A stretch of 64,000 nt of DNA from Owenia fusiformis (Eukaryota; Annelida; Polychaeta; Sabellida; Oweniidae), in NCBI GenBank assembly GCA_903813345.2, contig CAIIXF020000004.1, positions 24,989,985 to 25,053,984 on the forward strand, read 5' to 3'. The notes under the pieces are model-generated. The model did not search any database. It was not told the DNA's origin and was given only the letters and a program-made list of their open reading frames with translations. Positions 55,097 to 64,000 of the stretch are shown in pieces. Each line of letters starts with the position of its first letter. Positions within the stretch are counted from its first letter, which is position 1. The translations under genes and the position numbers were made by a program.

Positions 55097-57491
55097 AGGA
55101 AATGGATTCTAAAGCAGAACATGATGATATAAACATCAAACAGGAGGATCTGAATATAAAGCTGAATGACGTAAATTATCAACAATTACAATATACAAAT
55201 AATGAATCCACGCTTATTCAAGAAAACATTTATGTAGAAAGCACAGAAATCAAACAAGAACCTCTCTTTGGTTGTACAACTAAAAATGAAACATGGGGAC
55301 GAAAGAATAAAAACAATGAGGATTACGTTAGCAATGAGGATTATGTTAGCAATAAGGATTATGCTTGCAATGAGGATTATCTTAGCAATGAGGATTTTGT
55401 TCACAAAGAAGATTTTATGAGCACAAAGGATCATTTTAGCAATGAGAATCATGTTTGCAAAGAGAATTGTGTTAGCAATGAGGATTATGTGAGCAATGCG
55501 GATTATGTTAGCAATACGGATTATCTTCACAATGAGAATTATGTTCACAAAGAAGATTTTGTGAGCAAAGAGGATTATGTTAGCAATGAGGATCACAGCA
55601 ATGAGGATCACAGCAATGAGGATTATTATGTTGCTGTTGAACTTGATATTAAGAAAGAACCTTTGGACATTGTAAGCGAAGCAAACACTAATCTTGCTTT
55701 AGAGGAAATTAGGGGATGTGAAGTTGAGCAGAATGAAATATTGAACTCTGATGAACATATTGAAAGAAGTGCAGTTATTCCTGATGATTTATCTAATAGT
55801 GAACATGATATGAATGACAGAAGAGATCATACACTTGAAATAAGTTCAGAAACTTTGAATAAATCAATAGAATCATTCAGATGTGAGATTTGTGGGAAAT
55901 GTTACTCTATCAAAAATGATCTTGACAAACATGCTTTGAAACACACCAGAGAGAGACCATTTCATTGTCACGTTTGTGAAAAAAGCTTTACGTCCTCACT
56001 TTTGTTAAAACGTCACATCTTGAATTTGCATTCAGATTCAGATAAAAAGCCTTTTAAGTGTAAAAACTGTTCAAAAAGCTTTCTGTGGTCTTCCAAATTA
56101 AAAGTTCATGAACGAATACATACTGGGGAACGACCATTACAGTGTAAAGTTTGTGGTAAATGCTTTAATAATTTAGGTTCTTTTGGCTTTCACCAGTTGA
56201 CTCATTCTGGAAAAAAAACTATAAATGTAAAAACTGTTTCAAATGCTTTTTAAGATATGATGATTTAAGAAAGCATGAAACGATCCATACAGACCTACGA
56301 CCATATGAGTGCAAATTTTGTATGAAAAGATTTAGATTATATTGTACTTATACACAACACAAAAGAATACATGGTATAGATAATAAATTTAAGTGTAAGT
56401 TTTGTGGGAAATATTCACAAACATTGCAAGATTTGAGAAACCATGAAATGATCCATACTGGTGAGAAGCCATTTAAATGCAAAATTTGTTTAAAAAAATT
56501 TAGAGTAGCTGGAACTTTGAAATGCCATATGCTTTTACATACTGGAAAACCCTTTAAATGTAAAGTTTGTGGTAAAGGCTTTCAAACGGCTCATGCTTTG
56601 AAGGCACATGAAGCTGCTAAACATACTGGAAGTAAGCCTTTTGAATGTGATGTTTGTGGAAAATGCTATGTTGATCGTTACAGCTTGAAACATCATAAAG
56701 TTACACATACTGAAGACAAGCCATTTAAATGTAAAGAGTGTGAAAAATGTTTCTTTTTCTCAAGAGCTTTGAAGGAGCATTCAAAAGTACACAGCTTGGA
56801 GAAGCCTTTCAAATGTGCGATTTGTCAAAGGGGTTTCATACGACAACACTCTTTAGAAATTCATAAAAGTGCTCACCATGAGGGCAAACGTTTTAATTGC
56901 AAGCTGTGTAAGAGTTCTTTCCTTTACCCAAAGTCTTTAAAAATACATGAAATAACATGTGAAAGGAAAACAAGAGGCTTTAAGTGTCACATTTGTGATC
57001 AATCATTTCGGAAATTTAGTGCCTTAAAATCACACAGACTATTGCATAATGAAAATGTGTACAATTGTAAAATATGTGATAAGGTGTGTGAAACCCCTGG
57101 TGATTATGAAACCCATCAATCTTTTCATTTAAAAGAGAACAAATTTAGATGCAAATTCTGCATGAGGTATTTCAATGACTGTGATGCATTAAGATTGCAT
57201 GAAATGTTCCATACTGGAGCAACACCATTCATATGTAAACAATGTCAAATGGGTTTTGAAACTAGAATTGAATTGAGAAAACATGAGATACTTCACTCTG
57301 CCAAACAGAAACTTACTAAATTTGATAAGGAATTCAAATGCAAAGTTTGTTCAATGACTTTTATGCAGACTTCTACGTTGAAAATCCACGAAATGACACA
57401 TTCTGAAGAAAAAACAATTAAATGTTCAATATGTGATAAGAAATTCTCCAGACCATTTGACTTAAAGATTCATGAAAGGGTCCATAAGTAA
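55097..57491 (+). pseudogene. C2H2 zinc-finger gene 1, broken by a one-base frameshift
   Basis: After a CTTATTCTAG acceptor the ATG is at 55102 (MDSKAEHDDINIKQED). The N-terminus has three psi-K-x-E sites (NIKQED, EIKQEP, DIKKEP) and an acidic NEDYVS repeat tract. Four fingers follow (CEICGKC..., to about 56205). At 56219-56220 one C is missing relative to the paralogue (ACT for ACCT after eight A), giving a stop at 56251. The other frame resumes at once and holds 15 more finger units to 57491 with no other break. Its intactness and near identity to gene 2 suggest either a very recent mutation or an assembly error beside a homopolymer. If real, only a four-finger protein is made. A poly(A) signal AATAAA lies at 57567. 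Confidence 0.8.
55312..55630 (+). repeat. coding minisatellite, NEDYVS hexapeptide
   Basis: About eighteen imperfect units of an 18-bp sequence near AGCAATGAGGATTATGTT encode (S/H)(N/K)EDYV-type hexapeptides, with some 9-12 bp short units at the end (HSNEDHSNED). Gene 2 keeps only about four units at the same place. A 141-codon antisense frame over it is a shadow. Confidence 0.85.
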
Positions 57492-58192
57492 CTGAGATCA
57501 TTTGTGTTCATCATTATGTTATCAATATGCTTGAATGTATTAAAAAACTGTATGTATATCACTTGTAATAAAATAAAAACCAGAATACAAATAGTGACAA
57601 TTTTTGTGCAGTCATATTCTAGTACACAATACAATTTAAAAGTTAACTGAAATAATAAATCATGTTGCTTTATGATTGTAACTAAAAATAAATTCATTTG
57701 GAGAAGTATACAGTATGTTCAATACAGAATTTAAGCCATGGACTCTATGCATTGTTGACTGGATCACAAATATAATAGAAGATTAAAGTGAAAGTTAACA
57801 GCATACTGAGTATACCACATATAGTATCCTGATTTATTGCCAGTTTGTAATTTCATTAAAATGCATAAAATTTGTATAACACTCCTGGTCCTTTGGTATT
57901 GCATTGGATCTAATGTTTATAAGATATTAGACCTTTGTGAAATTGTGAATGTTATATTTATTACAATTGATGAAGATTCATTTATTTTCTTTTTCATTTT
58001 ATATTACTTTTCCTCGAGAATTGATAAGGACAAACATACTGAGTTTTAAATGTTTCGATTCAATCTTATTTACCTCGATAATATCACTTGCTATTTTCAT
58101 ACAAATGTACCAAATTTATGTCATTTATTCACAATAATACTGACTTTATAGTAATAATTCAAGCTAAAATAAGGTTTGTCTTCTAATTCCAG

Positions 58193-60483
58193 AAGAGATG
58201 GGTTCTAAAGCAGAACATGAGCGTATTAACATCAAACAGGAGAATTTAAATACTGCAAATTACCAAGAATATTCAAATAATGATTTCACAATTATTCAAG
58301 AAAGCATTTATGTAGAAAGCACAGAAATCAAACAAGAACATCTCTTTGGTTGTACAACTAAAAATGAAATATTGGAACCAAAGGATGAAGTCAACGAGGA
58401 TTATCTTAGCAAAGAGGATTACTGCAATGAGGATTATGTTAGCAATGTGGATGACGTTGCCGTTGAACTTGATATTAAGAAAGAACCTTTAGACATTGTA
58501 AGCGAAGCAAACACTAATCTTGCTTTAGAGGAAATTAGGGTATGTGAAGTTGAGCCGAATGTAATATTGAACTCTGCTGAACATATTAAAAGAGATGCAA
58601 TTATTCTTGATGATTTATCTAATAGTGAATATAATATAAATGACAGAAGAGATCATACACTTGAAATAAGTTCAGAAACTCTAAATAAATCAATTGAATC
58701 ATTTCGATGTGAGATTTGTGGGAAGTGTTACACTATCAAAAATGATCTTGAAAAACATGCTTTGATTCATACCAGAGAGAGACCATTCCATTGTAAAGTT
58801 TGCGAAAAAAGGTTTACCTTAGCACGTTTGTTAAAACAGCACATGTTGGTTATGCATAATGACAAAAAGCAATTCAAATGTAACACCTGTTCAAAAAGCT
58901 TTCAATGGCCTTCCACTTTGAAAGTTCATGAACGAATACATACTGGGGAACGACCATTACAGTGTAAAGTTTGCGAAAAAAGGTTTACCTTAGCACGTTT
59001 GTTAAAACAGCACATGTTGGTTGTGCATAATGACAAAAAGCCATTCAAATGTAACACCTGTTCAAAAAGCTTTCTGTGGTCCTCCGCTTTGAAAGTTCAT
59101 GAACGAATACATACTGGGGAACGACCATTACGGTGTAAAGTTTGTGGTAAATGCTTTAATAATTTAGGTTCTTTTGGCATTCACAAGTTGACTCATTCTG
59201 GAAAAAAAACCTATTCATGTAGAAACTGTTTCAAATGCTTTTTAAGATATGATGATTTAAGAAAGCATGAAACGATCCATACAGACCTACGACCATATGA
59301 GTGCAAATTCTGTATGAAACGATTTAGATTGTATTGTACTTACACACAACACAAACGAATACATGGTATAGATAATAAATTTAAGTGTAAGTTTTGTGGG
59401 AAATATTCACAAACATTGCAAGATTTGAGAAACCATGAAATGATCCATACTGGTGAGAAGCCATTTAAATGCAAAATTTGTTTAAAAAAATTTAGAGTAG
59501 CTAGAACTTTGAAATGCCATATGCTTTTACATACTGGAAAACCCTTTAAATGTAAAGTTTGTGGTAAAGGCTTTCAAACGGCTCATGCTTTGAAGGCACA
59601 TGAAGCTGCTAAACATACTGGAAGTAAGCCTTTTGAATGTGATGTTTGTGGAAAATGCTATGTTGATCGTTACAGCTTGAAACATCATAAAGTTACACAT
59701 ACTGAAGACAAGCCATTTAAATGTAAAGAGTGTGAAAAATGCTTCTTTTTCTCAAGAGCTTTGAAGGAGCATTCAAAAGTACACAGCTTGGAGAAGCCTT
59801 TCAAATGTGCGGTTTGTCAAAGGGGTTTCATACGACAACACTCTTTAGAAATTCATAAAAGTGCTCACCATGAGGGCAAACGTTTTAATTGCAAGCTGTG
59901 TAAGAGTTCTTTCCTTTACTCAAAGTCTTTAAAAATGCATGAAATAACATGTGAAAAGAAAACAAGAGGCTTTAGGTGTCACATTTGTGATCAATCATTT
60001 CGGAAATTTAGTGCCTTAAAATCACACAGACTATTGCATAATGAAAATGTGTACAATTGTAAAATATGTGATAAGGTGTGTGAAACCCCTGGTGATTATG
60101 AAACCCATCAATCTTTTCATTTAAAAGAGGACAAATTTAGATGCAAATTCTGCATGAGGTATTTCAATGACTGTGATGCATTAAGATTGCATGAAATGTT
60201 CCATACTGGAGCAACACCATTCATATGTAAACAATGTCAAATGGGTTTTGAAACTAGAATTGAATTGAGAAAACATGAGATACTTCACTCTGCCAAACAG
60301 AAACTTACTAAATTTGATAAGGAATTCAAATGCAAAGTTTGTTCAATGACTTTTATGCAGACTTCTACGTTGAAAATCCACGAAATGACACATTCTGAAG
60401 AAAAAACAATTAAATGTTCAATATGTGATAAGAAATTCTCCAGACCATTTGACTTAAAGATTCATGAAAGGGTCCATAAGTAA
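58193..60483 (+). CDS. C2H2 zinc-finger gene 2, 761 aa, 21 fingers
   Basis: The acceptor TTCTAATTCCAG is followed by AAGAG and the ATG at 58198. The first 170 residues are acidic and polar with psi-K-x-E sumoylation-type sites (NIKQEN, EIKQEH, DIKKEP). Fingers run from about residue 175 (FRCEICGKCYTIKNDLEKH) to the C-terminus. I count 21 units, most with TGEKPF-like linkers early on. Finger 15 ends His-x3-x-Cys (MHEITC), a CCHC form. Fingers 2-3 are duplicated as 4-5 (FTLARLLKQHMLV in both). A sequence-specific DNA-binding nuclear regulator is predicted; its target is unknown and no KRAB, BTB or SCAN domain is seen. A poly(A) signal AATAAA lies at 60559. The upstream leader exon was not found. 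Confidence 0.92.
58794..59130 (+). repeat. 168-bp internal duplication of two fingers in gene 2
   Basis: The segment encoding KVCEKRFTLARLLKQHMLV through ERIHTGERPL is repeated immediately with few changes (QWPST against LWSSA in the second finger). Gene 1 has a single version, so gene 2 gained two fingers. Confidence 0.88.
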
Positions 60484-61140
60484 CTGAGATCATTTGTGTT
60501 TATCATTATGTTATCAATATGCTTGAATGTATTAAAAAACTGTATGTATATCACTTGTAATAAAATAAAAACCAGAATACAAATAGTGACAATTTTTGTG
60601 CAGTCATATTCTAGTACACAATACAATTTAAAAGTTAACTGAAATAATAAATCATGTTGCTTTATGATTGTAACTCAAAAATAAATTCATTTGGAGAAGT
60701 ATACAGAATGTTCAATACAGAATTTAAGCCATGGACTCTATGCATTGTTGACTGAATCACAAATATAATAGAAGATTAAAGTGAAAGTTAACAGCATACT
60801 GAGTATACAACATATAGTATCCTGATTTATTGCCAGTTTGTAATTTCATTAAAATGCATAAAATTTGTATAACACTCCTGGTCCTTTGGTATTGCATTGG
60901 ATCTAATGTTTATAAGATATTAGACCTTTGTGAAATTGTGAATGTTATATTTATTACAATTGATGAAGATTCATTTATTTTCTTTTTCATTTTATATTAC
61001 TTTTCCTCGAGAATTGATAAGGACAAACATACTGAGTTTTAAATGTTTCGATTCAATCTTATTTACCTCGATAATATCACTTGCTATTTTCATACAAATG
61101 TACCAAATTTATGTCATTTATTCACAATAATACTGATTTT

Positions 61141-61450
61141 ACTACGCAAACCTTTACTACTTACACTAATATTGCCACTATGTGCTAACATCCACCATTG
61201 AATCTATCTATGGCCAACTTCCCGGGAATTTCTTGAGCATATTACACTGTGCACCCCCGCACACATGCCCGGATATTCCTCAATTATTCCGCCATTTTCC
61301 TATTGTAAAGTCGGAAATTTTAGAATCGCAATAAATTTACAAATAACTTGTGACTATGGACACGGAACTAGGAAGTTAGTTGTTCTACAGGTTCATCAGT
61401 TACAAATGAAAGTAAGAGGACGAGGAAAATAGATCATATGGAACTATAAG
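61141..61450. other. non-coding, unique sequence after the array breakpoint
   Basis: No repeat partner or exon is recognised. This marks the end of the duplicated zinc-finger array. Confidence 0.45.
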
Positions 61451-61454
61451 ACAA

Positions 61455-62130
61455 GTTTTCAAGGTTTTTTCTTTGGGTTGTTAGTCCACAAAGAAAACAT
61501 CTGATATATAAATGTCGAAGATCTTCACTCGTTCGTTTTTTCTTTGCTTGCTCCATATAGGGTCTTCAGTCCCGACATGAGATTATAGTAAGCATATGGA
61601 AAAGGTCTCTAGTGTCAATTGACCTTTTTCCAGACAATTTGTCATATATAAATGACAATTTCACAGGGGTCATTAGACCATCAGAAGACATCATGTACAG
61701 AGAACGTAATATTACATGTTCTTCTCTGTGTTATGTTACATGAGAGGTTTTCAATCCAGATAAGAAAGTAAGGAAGCCCGAAGAAGGTAGACACTGTGTT
61801 TATGCCTACAGTACCTTGCCTTACATTGAGGTCTTTCTTTTGGTTGTCAGTCCATAAAGAAAACATTAACTGTTCAAGTTTACATAGCTCTCAATTCTTC
61901 GTCTCTGTATTTATCACATAAACGTGTTCAGTTCCAGATGAATATGAGAAATTTGAAAAATATCTACATCTACATCTGAAGATGGCTTCTTTACTGCTGA
62001 GGTGTTTTGGTTGTTAGTCCACAATAAAAACACATATGTGTTCAGGAGAACGCAGACGAAATGGCTTCTTTACTGCTCATGTGTTTTTTGGTTGTAAGTC
62101 CACAATGAAAACACATACATGTTCATTAGA
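61455..62130 (+). repeat. recurring GGTTGTTAGTCCACAA motif
   Basis: TTGGTTGTTAGTCCACAA followed by an A-rich AAAACA occurs near 61472, 61840, 62006 and 62085 with variants. The last two also share GAACGCAG downstream. TTTT before and AAAACA after give each copy a short stem. The spacing is irregular (about 370, 165 and 80 bases). Confidence 0.6.
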
Positions 62131-64000
62131 ACGCAGTTATCATCTCTTTTCTTTATGCATAGTTTATAAAAGGACTCCAGTTCCGATATGAATTATGTAA
62201 ACATGAAGAAATAAATACACCAGTAAATTTGTCTTTCGGGATTTGACATGTGTCGAGCATAGACTGTATGATCCTAAGATGAAGAAGATATTTCTTCATC
62301 TTACAGTAGCGTGATCACGATGATGTTCAGATGAAGACACTTGGTTCACATACATTTAAATGTATTTAGAAAATAACATTGTATGTTGTAAAACCTGGTG
62401 TAGTATGCATACATAGAACACGTATGCTGACCACAGTATAATTAGTTTATTTAGTCCATTTAGTTTTTATACTAGTTATGCGCAGCAGGATAAGTTTGTC
62501 ACTTATGCATTTGGTACAGTTATTTCTGGACTGAGTTGTTTGTCTACTGTTCAGAAAAAGGATAGGCTAAAGATTAACAAAAGTAACTGTAAGGTTTACA
62601 GTAGGCCTACTGTGAAGTCGTCATCTTCTTCACAGAAAAGACCAATATAGCTTTTTAGCCTACTCATCTTCCAAGTAGATCTTTTCGAATCAGAGACCTA
62701 TAAGTTATTGTCTCTGATTGAGCGTTCCTGTTTTCCCCAAGTAATTGTAGATGTTGCTATTACTATATGCTGAAGAAAACGATTCATGGATGATCACAAT
62801 CATCCTGTTATTGGTTGATTCCGTCTCTTCAACAGAGAAGTAGAAGGTGACTTAGATTGTTTTAGTTTTGAGTCACTAGACTATTCTTCTAGCTATATTA
62901 GCCAACAACTGAACAACACAAGTAATTATTCATATAAGAAGTGTTGTATGCGTTGACAAATGACAATGTCATGAACTTGTCATTTCTGAGTTTCTGACTG
63001 AAATCTTTATATTCTCAAGAATCATTTCTGAATACTCCTATTTAGACTCTATTCCTGGAATATTAACGTTCAGAGTTGAGTTGGCGGAAGTATCTTTGAC
63101 ATAGGTTACTTTCGCCAGATGCTTCTCATAAAGCATTCAACACAGTGTTAATTGTTTGAGGAATTAAGATTACAGTCGAGGTTTTTTGAAAACTTAAACA
63201 TTTGGCGGCTTTCAGTTTGCCAGTTAAAGTAAGGTTATGTCTAAAACATCACCTCAGTAAAGGTTTTGTTTCCTTTATTTTTCTTAGCCTTGACAGCTTT
63301 TGAAGTCAAAAGTTGATTATTGAAGTCTAAGATGAATTTTCAGATCTCTTGGTAAGTCAGTTCAAGAGACTGTAAATCAAATTCTGTGTTTTTCACTACA
63401 ACCTTGGGTGTTATTCCAAAGGTTTTATTTTGTGACGAGGGGAAGTAGTTATACTTACTTATAACAAGTCCCTATATCTGTATATCCAGACCATTGGCCT
63501 GTTTGCTACCACATCACACACAGAATGAATATTTGTTTATTTTGACCTTGTTCAGGTTGCTCAGTTTTTAAACACGGTTTAAGTTTAATCACTGTTTTGA
63601 AGAGTGTTTTACTGAGCCAGCCTCAGTCATGACAGTATCATCTTCAACAGGTTCACAGTCGTGCCGTGCTTCTGTGTAAACATTTGTGTCTTAAATAGCC
63701 ACACATTTACTTTAAATCAGTGTATCATCAGTGTTCAGTTCAATCACTATTTGAGAGATCTTACATTTTGATTAGAGGTTTATGTTTTTTCACCATGGAA
63801 TCACTTGTTACCATGTTTCCTTGGTGGTAGAACCTCAATACATCATTTAGTGGTACTGAAGTACTATATACTCAAGAGCTAGTGTACTCTTTGTTATAGA
63901 CATGGTTTCGTTTGTCTTGACATGAGCTCTTCCAAACAAGAGATTCAGACTTACCTTTTTACGCATTGGTCAATTAATATTAACAGTGGCAATTTTCACA
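62131..64000. other. no gene recognised
   Basis: The interval lacks frames above 60 codons and shows no splice-bounded exon that I can defend. A short hairpin AAGATGAAGAAGATA / TTTCTTCATCTT lies at about 62277-62302. GTCATCTTCTTCACAG-like words recur at 62620 and 63640. It may be a long non-coding transcript, intron or intergenic sequence. Confidence 0.4.

Larger units (their letters stand above)
57484..61140 (+). repeat. tandem duplication of about 2.99 kb with start of another unit
   Basis: 3' flank 57484-58147 recurs at 60477-61140 with only a few substitutions (an offset of about 2993 bases). That flank includes the leader region of the next gene, so the sequence just after gene 2 is the beginning of a further unit, cut off at 61140 where unrelated sequence starts (TTTTACTACGCAAACC). 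Earlier flank 54780-54970 is a more diverged version of the same leader region. Confidence 0.88.

Noticed and set aside
55186-55611. 141-codon minus-strand frame rich in Ile and Ala
   Set aside because: It is the antisense shadow of the NEDYVS coding minisatellite in zinc-finger gene 1.

Overview
The window looks like intron-rich, AT-rich animal DNA. It has long non-coding stretches, GT-AG introns, C2H2 zinc-finger genes, a METTL24-type methyltransferase gene, and very many DNA transposons, LTR and LINE relics and foldback elements. A marine invertebrate, probably a mollusc or another lophotrochozoan, fits the repeat types, but that is a weak inference from repeat style and not a proven assignment. 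No bacterial, CRISPR or operon structure is present. A 23-base run of N at 43594-43616 marks an assembly gap.

Layout. (1) 1-6215: one possible exon at the left edge, then repeats: a TTAA-flanked element, long inverted arms at 2900/6000, and two repeat clusters. (2) 6216-22451: a Gypsy-type LTR element with a 223-bp LTR, PBS, PPT and the 5-bp target duplication TCATG. It is swollen to 16 kb by successive insertions. A LINE (11-bp duplication) sits in pol and is itself split by a composite element. The 3' LTR is split by a 305-bp MITE and by a 7.3-kb TIR element. That 7.3-kb element contains a Transib-like element, which contains a 3.7-kb long-TIR element, which contains a 2.1-kb pentamer satellite. 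(3) 22454-29775: a six-exon methyltransferase gene. The Gypsy target duplication includes its start codon, so the Gypsy element lies exactly between its 5' leader and its reading frame. (4) 29850-45200: a repeat field with a large insertion (about 32742-44965) carrying degraded minus-strand coding pieces, a foldback element and tandem repeats. (5) 45400-51300: a tandem repeat, a dead mariner element and a foldback cluster. (6) 52100-61140: a C2H2 zinc-finger cluster. It has one orphan N-terminal exon, one gene broken by a one-base frameshift, one intact 761-aa gene with 21 fingers, and the start of a further duplicated unit. (7) 61141-64000: no gene recognised; a short motif recurs several times.

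The two host gene groups are unrelated in function. The methyltransferase is predicted to be a single-pass type II membrane enzyme of the secretory pathway. The zinc-finger proteins are predicted nuclear DNA-binding regulators with N-terminal sumoylation-type motifs. The main story is insertion history: many elements can be ordered by their target-site duplications and by reading frames that rejoin across them.
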